A DNA stretch of 64,000 nt. Origin: UBA4421 sp028228615. GTDB taxonomy: Bacteria; Pseudomonadota; Gammaproteobacteria; Pseudomonadales; Azotimanducaceae. Below the pieces are notes generated by a model. That model had not been told where the DNA came from and made no database searches. It was given only the letters and a program-made list of their open reading frames with translations. Positions 48,094 to 57,460 of the stretch are shown in pieces. Positions within the stretch are counted from its first letter, which is position 1, and every line of letters starts with the position of its first letter. The DNA lies in NCBI GenBank assembly GCA_028228615.1, contig JAOJBS010000008.1:1-64000 (forward strand), given 5' to 3'. The translations under genes and the position numbers were made by a program.

Positions 48094-49209
48094 GTGAGTA
48101 GTAGTTTTCACCCGACCCCCAGAACTTTGATGGGCCCAGGCCCATCGGACGTACATCCACGAGTTCTGGGAGCCATGGCGAAAGCTACTATTGGACACCT
48201 AGATCCTGAATTCATTGCTTTGATGGAAGACATCAAAGACCTCTTGCGATACACCTTTCGCACCGAGAACAAACTTACCCTACCCCTTTCTGCTCCAGGC
48301 TCCGCTGCCATGGAAGCGTCTTTTGCTAATCTAGTGGAAGTCGGCGATAAAGTAATCGTATGCATCAATGGTGTCTTCGGCATGCGTATGGCAGAAAACG
48401 TGCGCCGTATGAATGGCGAGCTGGTCACCGTTGAAGACGAGTGGGGTACTCAGGTAGACCCAGAGAAGGTCGAAGCCGCGCTCAAAGCCAACCCAGATGC
48501 CAAGATTCTTGCGTTCGTTCACGCTGAAACCTCCACAGGTGTGCGCTCAGATGCACAGACCCTGTGCGCCCTAGCGGAGCAGTATGGTTGTTTAAGCATC
48601 GTAGACTCAGTGACTGGCCTAGCTGGCATTGAGTTAGAAGTGGACGCTTGGAAAGCTGATGTAACTTATTCCGGCACACAGAAGTGTTTGTCAGCGCCTC
48701 CAGGAATTAGCCTAATCACGTTCAGTGACAAAGCGGCCGCCCAAGTCAAAGCGCGTAACACCCCAGTACAAAGTTGGTTCCTAGATTTGTCTTTGCTCAT
48801 GGCTTATTGGGAAGGCGATGGCGCTAGAACCTACCACCATACAGCCCCAGTCAATGCCATGTACGGTTTGCATGAAGCGCTGCTCATGGTGCAGGAAGAA
48901 GGTCTTGAAAATTCTTGGCATAAACACCGAGCAATGCACGAAGTTTTAGTCGAGAACCTAAATGGCATCGGATTAGAATTTGTTGTTGACGCCAGTTACA
49001 GATTGCCACAGTTGAATTTAGTAAAGATTCCAGTAGGGGTTGATGAAGCAGCAGTGCGCAAGCGCCTGTTGAGCGAATTCAACTTAGAGATCGGTGCAGG
49101 TCTGGGTGCATTCGCTGGCAAGGTTTGGCGTATCGGCCTCATGGGCTATTCCGCGCGTCACGAAAACATCCAGCTGTGTACTAGCGCACTGAAACATTGC
49201 ATGCGCTAG
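48094..49209 (+). CDS. Class V aminotransferase, alanine/serine-glyoxylate type
   Basis: 371 residues of the PLP-dependent alanine-glyoxylate or serine-glyoxylate aminotransferase family. The start matches the family (TLMGPGPSDVHPRVLGAMA, 11-29). Others are GSAAMEASFANL near 69-80, the PLP aspartate in IVDSVTGLAG (D171), and the Schiff-base lysine K197 in YSGTQKCLSAPPG. It starts with GTG 6 nt after rplQ, with its AAGGA ribosome site inside the rplQ end, so it is probably read from the alpha operon. The true amino donor (alanine, serine or a ureide) cannot be told from sequence. It converges on uvrA. Confidence 0.9.
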   Translation: MSSSFHPTPRTLMGPGPSDVHPRVLGAMAKATIGHLDPEFIALMEDIKDLLRYTFRTENKLTLPLSAPGSAAMEASFANLVEVGDKVIVCINGVFGMRMAENVRRMNGELVTVEDEWGTQVDPEKVEAALKANPDAKILAFVHAETSTGVRSDAQTLCALAEQYGCLSIVDSVTGLAGIELEVDAWKADVTYSGTQKCLSAPPGISLITFSDKAAAQVKARNTPVQSWFLDLSLLMAYWEGDGARTYHHTAPVNAMYGLHEALLMVQEEGLENSWHKHRAMHEVLVENLNGIGLEFVVDASYRLPQLNLVKIPVGVDEAAVRKRLLSEFNLEIGAGLGAFAGKVWRIGLMGYSARHENIQLCTSALKHCMR

Positions 49210-49218
49210 AGTGGGTTC

Positions 49219-49239
49219 GAGCTGATGTGCAATCAGCTC
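49219..49239. terminator. Perfect hairpin between convergent genes, possible terminator
   Basis: GAGCTGAT (49219-49226) pairs with ATCAGCTC (49232-49239) around GTGCA, 10 nt after the aminotransferase stop. There is no T-run, so it is at best a weak or Rho-assisted terminator. Confidence 0.4.
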
Positions 49240-49328
49240 AGCTGCTAATCCACCTACAGTTACTTCATCAGCCTGCCTATGCAAGCTGGTGACCTAGAGA
49301 AATCAACGTGCCCCGCGCTAGTGAACCC

Positions 49329-52193
49329 TCACTTTGCTGCGAGTAACGGCTTTAAGAATCGTCCGGTATGGGACTTTTTCACCTTAACGATTTGTTCGGG
49401 CGTGCCAGTTGCGACAATGTGACCACCGCCAGAACCGCCCTCCGGTCCTAGATCAATGACCCAATCCGCGGTCTTCACCACGTCCAGATTGTGCTCAATA
49501 ACCACCACGGTATTGCCGTCGTCGCGCAATCTATGCAGTACCTCTAGCAGCTGGGCAATGTCGTGAAAGTGTAGGCCGGTAGTTGGCTCGTCAAGAATGT
49601 ATAAGGTCTGACCGGTATCGCGTTTAGATAACTCACGGCTCAGCTTAATTCTTTGCGCTTCACCGCCCGAAAGAGTGGTGGCAGATTGCCCTAGGCGAAT
49701 GTAAGAAAGGCCCACATCTATCAGAGTTTGCAATTTGCGCGAGAGCATAGGCACCGGCGCAAAAAACACCCCAGCATCCTCCACGGTCATATCCAACACT
49801 TCGTGGATATTTTTACCCTTGTAGCGAATGTCCAATGTTTCTCGGTTGTAGCGTTTGCCATGGCAAACATCACAGGGCACATAGATGTCGGGCAGAAAGT
49901 GCATTTCCACTTTGATCATGCCGTCGCCCTGACATGCTTCACAGCGCCCACCCTTCACGTTGAAGCTAAAGCGTCCAGGCTTATAGCCGCGAGCCCTAGA
50001 CTCTGGCACTTGAGCAAACAGCTCTCTGATCGGCGTAAACAGGCCAGTGTACGTTGCTGGGTTGGAGCGTGGTGTTCGGCCAATAGGGCTTTGGTCAATG
50101 TCCACAACCTTGTCCAGGTGCTGCAAACCATCTATCGCTTCATAGGGTCTGGGTTTAAGGGTGGTTGCCTTATTCAGAACCGTGGCGGTAATAGGGTAAA
50201 GGGTATGGTTAATTAGCGTAGATTTCCCAGACCCGGAGACACCTGTAATACAGGTAAGTAGTCCGCAGGGAATACTGATCGACACGTTATCTAAATTGTT
50301 GCCACTGGCGCCGGTAAGCAGCAAGTTTTTTTCTGGGTTGCGCGGCACACGCTTGGCCGGAATGGCAATAGACTTTTTGCCGCTCAGGTATTGCCCAGTG
50401 ATAGATTTCTTGTTTTTGACCACTTCATCATAGGTGCCTTCAGCAACAATTTGGCCACCGTGAACGCCAGCGCCAGGGCCAATATCTATGAGGTAGTCTG
50501 CCCGACGCATAGCCTCTTCGTCGTGTTCTACAACAATCACCGTGTTGCCTAAATCGCGCAGGTGCTCCAGCGTATGCAGTAGTCTTTCGTTGTCTCTTTG
50601 ATGCAGACCAATAGAGGGCTCATCAAGGATGTACATTACGCCAACTAGACCAGCTCCAATCTGGCTGGCCAGACGGATTCTCTGCGCCTCACCGCCAGAC
50701 AACGTATCCGCGCTGCGATCCAACGTTAAGTAGTTGAGTCCCACATCTACCAAAAACTGAAGTCGGGCTGTGATCTCTTTGAGAATTTTGTCAGCAATAG
50801 TGGCCTTTTGCCCTTTCAACTTCAGGCTGCCCAAATGCTTTAGCGTGTCTGCCACCGCGCCATGGGTAACACTTGGCAGGTCCGTTTCGCCAATAAAAAC
50901 GTTTCGTGATTCCTCTTTTAAGCGAGTGCCCAGGCAGCTTGGGCAATCAGTGACGCGCATGAACTTTTGCAGATTCTCTCGCACCATAGATGAATCTGTT
51001 TCGCGGAAGCGGCGCTGCATATTGGGTAAGACACCCTCAAATCTGTGGGTGCGGCGAATGACATCGCCACGGTCATTGGCGTAGCTAAAATCAATGCGCG
51101 TGCGACCGCTGCCATTCAAAATAACATCTTGGTTCTTTTTGCTGAGTTTTTTAAACGGCACCTCAACATCAAATTCATAGTGGTCGGCTAAAGACGAAAG
51201 CATATGAAAGTAGTAAATATTTCTTCTATCCCAGCCTCGTATAGCGCCTTCAGCCAGAGTTAAATCGCGGTCAGCCACAACCAGATCTGGATCAAAAAAT
51301 TGCGTAACCCCTAGGCCGTCACAACTGCCGCAGGCACCGGCGGGATTATTGAAAGAAAACATGCGCGGCTCAAGCTCTGAAATACTGTAGCCGCAGGAAG
51401 GGCAGGCAAAGCGCGAGGAGAAAACTAAGGCTTCGCTTTTTTCGTCATCCATGTCCATGACCAACGCCACGCCATCGGATAATCCTAGTGCTGTCTCGAA
51501 ACTCTCAGCCAATCGTTGGGCAACATCCTCTTTTACCCGCACTCGGTCAATCACCGCCTCAATGGTGTGTTTTTTGTTCTTGTCTAATGCCGGAGCGTCA
51601 TCAAGATCAACAATAAGACCGTTAATGCGCGCGCGCACGTAACCGTTGCTTATGAGTTCTTGAAATACATGCAGATGCTCGCCCTTCCGCTCATTCACAA
51701 TGGGCGCAAGAATCATCACTCGAAGGTCAGCCATGTTACCTATGACTTGGTCGACCATCTGACTGACGGTTTGTGCGTCCAACGGCAGCGCATGCTCGGG
51801 GCAACGAGGCTCGCCAACCCGCGCATAAAGTAGCCGTAGATAATCATAAATTTCGGTAATGGTGCCAACGGTAGAGCGGGGATTGTGCGAGGTAGATTTT
51901 TGCTCAATGGAAATTGCCGGCGAAAGACCTTCAATATGATCAATATCCGGTTTTTCCATCATCGATAAAAACTGGCGTGCGTAGGCGGACAGCGATTCTA
52001 CATATCTTCTCTGTCCTTCGGCATAAAGCGTGTCGAAAGCGAGGGAAGATTTTCCTGAACCAGACAAGCCAGTGATGATCACCAGTTTGTCCCGCGGGAT
52101 GTCTAGGTCGATGTTACGTAAGTTGTGGGTGCGCGCACCGCGTACTGAAATCGTGTCCAAGGTTACTGTCGCTCTTGTTCGGTAGAAAGGCAT
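49329..52193 (-). CDS. uvrA: Excinuclease ABC subunit A
   Basis: UvrA is the damage-sensing ATPase of nucleotide excision repair. Two ABC modules are present: Walker A GLSGSGKSS near the N-terminus and GVSGSGKST in the second half, each with LSGGEAQRI. Zinc modules are CPSCGYSISELEPRMF with CGSCDGLG, and CEACQGDGM with CDVCHGKRY. The ATG at 52193 gives 954 residues. A TTG at 52160 gives 943 residues starting MDTISVRGARTHNL, which fits the family N-terminus best. An ATG at 52283 would add 30 unrelated residues. It is divergent from ssb, the classic uvrA-ssb arrangement, where LexA control is common; no LexA box was recognised. Confidence 0.96.
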   Translation of the reverse strand: MPFYRTRATVTLDTISVRGARTHNLRNIDLDIPRDKLVIITGLSGSGKSSLAFDTLYAEGQRRYVESLSAYARQFLSMMEKPDIDHIEGLSPAISIEQKSTSHNPRSTVGTITEIYDYLRLLYARVGEPRCPEHALPLDAQTVSQMVDQVIGNMADLRVMILAPIVNERKGEHLHVFQELISNGYVRARINGLIVDLDDAPALDKNKKHTIEAVIDRVRVKEDVAQRLAESFETALGLSDGVALVMDMDDEKSEALVFSSRFACPSCGYSISELEPRMFSFNNPAGACGSCDGLGVTQFFDPDLVVADRDLTLAEGAIRGWDRRNIYYFHMLSSLADHYEFDVEVPFKKLSKKNQDVILNGSGRTRIDFSYANDRGDVIRRTHRFEGVLPNMQRRFRETDSSMVRENLQKFMRVTDCPSCLGTRLKEESRNVFIGETDLPSVTHGAVADTLKHLGSLKLKGQKATIADKILKEITARLQFLVDVGLNYLTLDRSADTLSGGEAQRIRLASQIGAGLVGVMYILDEPSIGLHQRDNERLLHTLEHLRDLGNTVIVVEHDEEAMRRADYLIDIGPGAGVHGGQIVAEGTYDEVVKNKKSITGQYLSGKKSIAIPAKRVPRNPEKNLLLTGASGNNLDNVSISIPCGLLTCITGVSGSGKSTLINHTLYPITATVLNKATTLKPRPYEAIDGLQHLDKVVDIDQSPIGRTPRSNPATYTGLFTPIRELFAQVPESRARGYKPGRFSFNVKGGRCEACQGDGMIKVEMHFLPDIYVPCDVCHGKRYNRETLDIRYKGKNIHEVLDMTVEDAGVFFAPVPMLSRKLQTLIDVGLSYIRLGQSATTLSGGEAQRIKLSRELSKRDTGQTLYILDEPTTGLHFHDIAQLLEVLHRLRDDGNTVVVIEHNLDVVKTADWVIDLGPEGGSGGGHIVATGTPEQIVKVKKSHTGRFLKPLLAAK

Positions 52194-52420
52194 AATCAAC
52201 ATAGCGCGGGCTTGTGTAAGCGACAAGCTATGGCAGACGAAGGGTATCGGATATTGCGTGAAATTGTCGTGTAGTTGCGTCAAATCGTTCAGGATCGGTG
52301 TAGCGCAATACTTACCCCAACAAAGTCATTCGCGTACGGAATCAGCGGCATTTTAGAGTGGGTGGCATCAGTTTTTTGCACTACACTAATGCCATAGCGT
52401 CATCTTATGCGGAGAAGATT

Positions 52421-52930
52421 ATGGCCAGAGGAATTAACAAAGTAATGCTCATTGGTAACCTTGGGCGAGATCCAGAAACCAGGTATGCCCAAAGTGGTAG
52501 CGCGGTTACAAGGTTCAGTATCGCCACGTCCGAGTCATGGAAAGACAAAGCTTCGGGCGAAATGCAAGAACGCACCGAGTGGCACAACGTTGTGTGCTTT
52601 GCGCGTTTGGCAGAGATTGCGGGCGAATACTTGCGCAAAGGCTCGAAGGTTTATATTGAAGGCAGCTTGCGCACCTCCAGTTGGGAAGCGGATGGGCAGA
52701 AGAAATACCGTACTGAAGTGAACGCGCGCGAGTTGCAGATGTTAGACAGCCGCGGCGGCGCAGACAGTGGTATGGGCGGCGGAGCCAGTGGCGCGCCTAG
52801 TGGTTTTAGCAATCAGGCGCCAGCACAGTCAACACAGCCAGCCCAGGCAGGAGCCAGTAGCGCGGTTGCCCCAGACAGTGCGCCCACCTTGTCCGATGAC
52901 ACGGATTTTGAAGACGACATTCCTTTCTAG
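52421..52930 (+). CDS. ssb: Single-stranded DNA-binding protein
   Basis: 169 residues from the ATG at 52421, preceded by GGAGAAG; an in-frame ATG at 52358 adds unconserved sequence. The OB fold starts ARGINKVMLIGNLGRDPE and contains TEWHNVVCFARLAEIAGEYL and KGSKVYIEGSLRTSSW. A Gly/Ala/Gln-rich linker leads to the acidic tip DFEDDIPF that binds repair and replication partners. Confidence 0.97.
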   Translation: MARGINKVMLIGNLGRDPETRYAQSGSAVTRFSIATSESWKDKASGEMQERTEWHNVVCFARLAEIAGEYLRKGSKVYIEGSLRTSSWEADGQKKYRTEVNARELQMLDSRGGADSGMGGGASGAPSGFSNQAPAQSTQPAQAGASSAVAPDSAPTLSDDTDFEDDIPF

Positions 52931-53237
52931 CATTCGTCGGCTCATGTCCAATACATCGTTATTAGGCCGGGGTATTACGTCTGGGTTATTGGTCTGAGTT
53001 ATTAGGCCTGAGGTATAGAGACTGGGCTATAAAGAACTAGGCCAGAAGCTGCTAGGCAGTGCCTAGCGTAAGGGCTCAGCCGGCGTTAGCAGCGTCAAAT
53101 TCAGCGCTACACGAAAGTGCCACGGCAGATTAGGCAAAAGGCTAGCGCATAGATTAACGAAAAGATTAACGAAAAGATTAACGAAAAGTTAAACGACGGC
53201 TGACGAAAAGATCTACGCCAGCGCAGTGACTTGCGAG
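52931..53237. other. 307-nt gap between convergent ssb and uppP, made of degenerate repeats
   Basis: From 52958 to about 53035, units like GTTATTAGGCCGGGG and GTTATTAGGCCTGAG recur with a spacing of about 13-15 nt. A separate 12-bp array is at 53151-53186. No gene or clear terminator is visible. Confidence 0.55.
53151..53198. repeat. 12-bp tandem repeat, three perfect copies plus a decayed one
   Basis: AGATTAACGAAA at 53151-53162, 53163-53174 and 53175-53186, then AGTTAAACGACG. It lies about 50 nt past the uppP stop codon. Confidence 0.85.
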
Positions 53238-54077
53238 CTATATGCCCGCGTAAACAAGCCCGAACAAAACTAATCCCAGTAGCATGCGATACACAACGTA
53301 GGGCAACATCCCTGTTCGTTCCACTAATTGAATAAAGTAGTGGATGCCCAGATACGCGCTAACACCAGCAAGGGCGGCCCCCGCGGCTACCTTAGCCAAA
53401 TCAGTCTCTACACCGCCCTCAGCTAAATCCAAAGACAATAACAATTGGGCGCCAGCAATAGTGGGTATGGCCAGCAGGAAAGAAAATCTAGCGGCCTCCA
53501 CTCTACTCAGACCTAGCAATAGTGCGGCAGTAATTGTTATTCCAGAACGTGAGGTGCCGGGAATCAGTGCAATGGCTTGAGCAAGGCCGATGAGGCCCGC
53601 GGCTTGCCAAGTGATCGCGCTGTTCGATGTTGGCCGTCTATCTGCGTACCAAAGCGCTGCACCAAATAACATTGTCGTAGTCGCTATTACCGGGATCGTA
53701 CGCAGTTGGCCTTGAATAAAGTCTTTGCCCAGCACTCCTATAATGACAACGGGCAATGTGGCTAGCGCAAGTTTCAGTACTTGCTCTATGCCTAAGGCGG
53801 CTCTTTGTGTTTCAGGGTTGTGCGAGGCCTGCCCCGCGCGTGCGGCATATACTGCGGGGGCTTGCCCAACAGCCCACAGCATGGCCAATAAATCTTTGCG
53901 AAAATACGCCAGTACCGCGATGAGGGTGCCAAAATGCACAGCAACATCAAATGCCAACCCTTGGTCCGGCCAACTTGTCAGCTGTGCGGGCAGTACTAAG
54001 TGAGCTGAGCTCGAAACCGGTAAAAATTCTGTAACGCCTTGTACTAAGGCCAGTACCAGTACTTGTAACCATTCCAA
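53238..54077 (-). CDS. uppP: Undecaprenyl-diphosphatase (BacA type)
   Basis: 279 residues with about eight membrane helices. It removes a phosphate from undecaprenyl diphosphate so that the lipid carrier can be reused for peptidoglycan and O-antigen; overproduction gives bacitracin resistance. Active-site motifs are QGVTEFLPVSSSAHL (near 14-28) and IPGTSRSGITIT (near 170-181), which supply the glutamates, serine and arginine of the family. It is divergent from the Lon-N domain gene and convergent with ssb. Confidence 0.95.
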   Translation of the reverse strand: MEWLQVLVLALVQGVTEFLPVSSSAHLVLPAQLTSWPDQGLAFDVAVHFGTLIAVLAYFRKDLLAMLWAVGQAPAVYAARAGQASHNPETQRAALGIEQVLKLALATLPVVIIGVLGKDFIQGQLRTIPVIATTTMLFGAALWYADRRPTSNSAITWQAAGLIGLAQAIALIPGTSRSGITITAALLLGLSRVEAARFSFLLAIPTIAGAQLLLSLDLAEGGVETDLAKVAAGAALAGVSAYLGIHYFIQLVERTGMLPYVVYRMLLGLVLFGLVYAGI

Positions 54078-54290
54078 TGCGGCTATTCCTCTGTATGCGA
54101 AGTCTATGTTTCAAGTTTGGCTTCAGCTTGAGCTGTCGCCTCAGATATATACGAAAAAGTGTTATTTTGGCTGCCGCTTTTAGCAGGTCGCGCCGAGGAA
54201 TGCAGCATAACATTGGCGACGTTAGTCTAGGCTAGTTATAGTTGCGGAAAGTTTCAGTCACCCTAATTAAAATAATTGAGGAGTCAGCAG

Positions 54291-54929
54291 TTGTCAGAAG
54301 CTATTGCTAACGAAGAGGAGCGCGGCGGTTTAGAGCTGCCCGAAATCCCCCTTTTTCCACTGCGCACGGTTTTGTTTCCTGAAGGCGTTTTGCCTCTGCG
54401 TATTTTTGAGCCGCGCTATGTAGATATGATTCGCTGGAGCATGCGTAATCAAGTTAATTTTGGCGTTGTTCTGTTACGCACGGGTAGTGATGTGGCGGAT
54501 AAAGATGCGGATGCTGTGCCTGATGTGTTCCGAGTAGGTACGGAGGCAAAAATTGTCGACTTTAATCAGGCCGATAATGGCTTGCTGGGAATCGTCGCCC
54601 AAGGCGCTCGTAAGTTTTCCATCAAAGAATCCTATCTGCAAAAGGACGGGTTGTTAAAAGCCACCGTAGAGTTTGCCAAGGAGGAAGCCTTGGGCGAATT
54701 AACCCCAGTGCATGATCCTTTGGTTGCGGTGTTACAAGACCTGATGCAACACCCGTTGATTCAACAGCTGAATCCGCCCATAAGATTAGGTGAGGCGCGG
54801 TCGGTGAGTTATCGCCTTGCAGACCTTTTGCCAATAGAGCCAGAAATAAAACAGACATTGTTGCAAATGAATGGCGCTAAGGAACGGCTTACTGAGCTAG
54901 AGCGTTTAGTGACCAAATTCGGTCAATAG
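54291..54929 (+). CDS. LON N-terminal (substrate-binding) domain protein
   Basis: 212 residues from a TTG at 54291, chosen because GAGGAG lies 6 nt upstream; another TTG at 54276 precedes that site. The LON-N domain (PF02190) begins LPEIPLFPLRTVLFPEGVLP, then RIFEPRYVDMI, and ends in a helical part. There is no ATPase or protease domain, so it is a stand-alone relative of the Lon substrate-binding domain. Its function is not known; homologues are widespread in gammaproteobacteria. Confidence 0.9.
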   Translation: MSEAIANEEERGGLELPEIPLFPLRTVLFPEGVLPLRIFEPRYVDMIRWSMRNQVNFGVVLLRTGSDVADKDADAVPDVFRVGTEAKIVDFNQADNGLLGIVAQGARKFSIKESYLQKDGLLKATVEFAKEEALGELTPVHDPLVAVLQDLMQHPLIQQLNPPIRLGEARSVSYRLADLLPIEPEIKQTLLQMNGAKERLTELERLVTKFGQ

Positions 54930-54950
54930 GGCGACGCTATGGGTTGCCCC

Positions 54951-55033
<83 letters not shown>

Positions 55034-55134
55034 CAAGCCGGTAGTAAGCCATTGCGTAAATGGAAATCCAATCCGTATTTGATTGAATTCGCATATTCAC
55101 AGATTGCATAGGTGAGCGTCGCTGGTTTTACCCC

Positions 55135-55140
55135 TATAAT
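55135..55140 (+). promoter_or_regulatory. -10 element close to the proA start
   Basis: TATAAT at 55135-55140 is a perfect -10 hexamer, 7 nt before the ATG at 55148. No good -35 is at the right distance (TTGCAT at 55104 is 25 nt away). If used, the transcript would be nearly leaderless. Confidence 0.4.
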
Positions 55141-55147
55141 GCGCGGC

Positions 55148-56410
55148 ATGGATACAAATATTAAAAGTTATATGCAGGGTGTTGGCCGTGCTGCTAGAGA
55201 GGCTTCTCGTGTTATCGGGGCGGCGTCTTCTGCAACCAAATCTGCGGCGCTTAAAGCAATCGCTGAAGCGGTAGACCACGCTCGCAAAGAGATTAAGCAA
55301 GCTAATGCTCAAGACATGCAGGCCGCGCAATCAAATGCCATAGACCAACCGCTGATCGAACGCCTGTTGCTAGACGACAAAGGCATTGATCAAATGATTG
55401 AAGGCCTGCTTCAAGTGGATGCTTTAAAAGATCCGGTAGGGGAGATGTCGGATTTCAGTTTTCGCCCCAGCGGCATTCAGATAGGCAAAATGCGTGTGCC
55501 CCTAGGCGTAATAGGCATGATTTACGAATCGCGTCCCAACGTCACAGTGGACGCGGCAAGCCTTTCGCTGAAGTCTGGTAACGCCTGTATTTTGCGCGGC
55601 GGCTCCGAAGCCTTTCACTCAAATCAAGCAATAGCCAAGTGTGTGGTCGCAGGACTAGAAACCGCCGGCCTTCCGTCTGCCTGTGTACAGTTGATCAACA
55701 CCACTGATCGCGCGGCAGTAGGCGAACTCATTCAGTTAGACAATTATGTAGACGTTATTGTGCCAAGGGGTGGCAAAAGCCTAATAGATCGCATTTCTAA
55801 AGAAGCGACTATCCCGGTAATTAAGCACTTAGATGGCATTTGTCATGTTTTTATTGATGCCGACGTTGATGCAGATATGGCGAAAAGCATAGCCTTCAAC
55901 TCGAAGGTTGAAAAATATGCCGTGTGTAATGCGCTAGAAACCTTATTGATACATGAACAAAGTGCTGCGGAAATTTTACCCGCCCTTGCTGAGCAATACG
56001 TAAATGCAGGTGTTGAATTACGCGGCTGCGAGCTTGCCCTTAGCATCGCTCAGATGACACCTGCCACCGAGCAAGATTGGGAGACCGAATATCTAGGTCC
56101 AATTTTGGCAATAAAAATTGTCGCCGATTTAGATGCGGCAATAGCCCATATCAATGAATATGGCTCCCAGCATACAGATGTCATTGTCACTCAAAGCTTT
56201 GCCAACTCCCGGCGTTTTATCGCTGAAGTAGATTCCGCATCAGTCATGATCAATGCCTCTACCCAATTTGCCGATGGCTTTGAATATGGCCTGGGTGCCG
56301 AAGTGGGCATTTCCACCGATAAAATCCATGCGCGGGGCCCCGTAGGCTTGGAAGGACTCACATCACAAAAGTACGTTGTCTTCGGTAACGGAGAAATCCG
56401 CAATCGTTAA
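55148..56410 (+). CDS. proA: Gamma-glutamyl phosphate reductase
   Basis: Reduces gamma-glutamyl phosphate to glutamate-5-semialdehyde with NADPH in proline synthesis. From the ATG at 55148 it is 420 residues (family 417-421), starting DTNIKSYMQGVGRAAREASR. The catalytic cysteine lies in EKYAVCNALETLL. The substrate and cofactor regions IYESRPNVTVDAASL and LKSGNACILRGGSEA are intact. There is no clear ribosome site before this ATG, and upstream in-frame starts at 55112 (GTG) and 55139 (ATG) overlap the possible -10. proB is not in the window. nadD follows after 21 nt. Confidence 0.95.
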   Translation: MDTNIKSYMQGVGRAAREASRVIGAASSATKSAALKAIAEAVDHARKEIKQANAQDMQAAQSNAIDQPLIERLLLDDKGIDQMIEGLLQVDALKDPVGEMSDFSFRPSGIQIGKMRVPLGVIGMIYESRPNVTVDAASLSLKSGNACILRGGSEAFHSNQAIAKCVVAGLETAGLPSACVQLINTTDRAAVGELIQLDNYVDVIVPRGGKSLIDRISKEATIPVIKHLDGICHVFIDADVDADMAKSIAFNSKVEKYAVCNALETLLIHEQSAAEILPALAEQYVNAGVELRGCELALSIAQMTPATEQDWETEYLGPILAIKIVADLDAAIAHINEYGSQHTDVIVTQSFANSRRFIAEVDSASVMINASTQFADGFEYGLGAEVGISTDKIHARGPVGLEGLTSQKYVVFGNGEIRNR

Positions 56411-56431
56411 CGTGCAGAGAGTGCATAAAGA

Positions 56432-57073
56432 GTGATCGGTATATTCGGCGGCACATTTGATCCGGTGCATAACGGCCATACGCACGCAGCGCTTGCTGTG
56501 GCTGCCGAGTTGGGTTTGAGCGTCATTCACATGCTGTTATCAGCGCGCCCCGGGCACAGAGTTGCGTCGCAGACTGCTAATGAGCATCGCTGGAAAATGT
56601 TGCAACTGGCCTGCGCCGAGCACAGCAACTTGATCGCAGACGACCGCGAGCTGAATAGGCCGGGTACCTCTTATACCTTTGATACGCTGACGGCCATGGC
56701 AGCAGATCAAAATGAGAATAAATCTCCTCCAGTGTGGATTCTTGGCTACGATTCCTATGCCACATTAACCTCATGGTATCGCTGGAATGAAATCACTGAT
56801 TTATGCAATTTGGTTGTACTAGATAGGCCCGGACAAATGACCCCAGAAGCCCCCAATCTGGTAGACTTTTTCGCCCAGCGACAGTGTGAAAAAATAGACC
56901 ATAGCAAGGCCGGTCAAATGTTAAGATTGCCGCTGCCAATGCAGGAAGTCTCAGCAACCTTTGTGCGTCAGCAACTGCGCCTAGGCAAGAGTGTCTCTCA
57001 CCTAGTGGCGCCGAAAGTGAATCAATACATTGAACAACATCAACTCTATATGACAACGGAGAGTATCGTTTGA
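56432..57073 (+). CDS. nadD: Nicotinate-mononucleotide adenylyltransferase
   Basis: 213 residues, GTG start. It makes nicotinate adenine dinucleotide in NAD synthesis. The nucleotidyltransferase motif GGTFDPVHNGHTHAA is at residues 5-19, and the C-terminal VSATFVRQQL corresponds to the ISSTxIR motif. Its stop overlaps the rsfS start codon. proA-nadD-rsfS-rlmH follows the common pseudomonad order. Confidence 0.96.
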   Translation: MIGIFGGTFDPVHNGHTHAALAVAAELGLSVIHMLLSARPGHRVASQTANEHRWKMLQLACAEHSNLIADDRELNRPGTSYTFDTLTAMAADQNENKSPPVWILGYDSYATLTSWYRWNEITDLCNLVVLDRPGQMTPEAPNLVDFFAQRQCEKIDHSKAGQMLRLPLPMQEVSATFVRQQLRLGKSVSHLVAPKVNQYIEQHQLYMTTESIV

Positions 57074-57435
57074 ACCCAAGTGCATTACGTGACCACGTCA
57101 CCGCAGCCATCGAAGATCTAAAAGGCGTAGACATTGTCTCGCTAGATGTGGCGGCGCTCACTCCAATGACAGACTATATGGTGTTGACCAGTGGTAACTC
57201 CAACCGCCATGTCAAAGCGATAGTGGACAATGTCAGTGAATCCGCAAAGGCCATTGGCATTCAACCTTTAGGTATAGAAGGTCGCGAAAGTTACGATTGG
57301 GTGCTTGTAGATTTAGGCGATGTGCTTGTGCATGTGATGAACATGGAGGCTCGTGGTTTTTATGAGATTGAACGTCTTTGGACAGAAATGTCGAGCCGCG
57401 GCAAAACAGAAATGGAACGCGTTGAGCCTGAGTAG
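57070..57435 (+). CDS. rsfS: Ribosomal silencing factor RsfS
   Basis: 121 residues. It binds L14 and blocks joining of the subunits in poor growth conditions. It starts with TTG at 57070, overlapping the nadD stop by 4 nt, with GGAGAG 6 nt upstream inside nadD. The family core is VALTPMTDYMVLTSGNSNRH near 29-48 and GIEGRESYDWVLVDLGDVLVH-type sequence near 74-94. Confidence 0.95.
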   Translation: MNPSALRDHVTAAIEDLKGVDIVSLDVAALTPMTDYMVLTSGNSNRHVKAIVDNVSESAKAIGIQPLGIEGRESYDWVLVDLGDVLVHVMNMEARGFYEIERLWTEMSSRGKTEMERVEPE

Positions 57436-57460
57436 CTGGCGCTAACAGGCAAAGATCACT

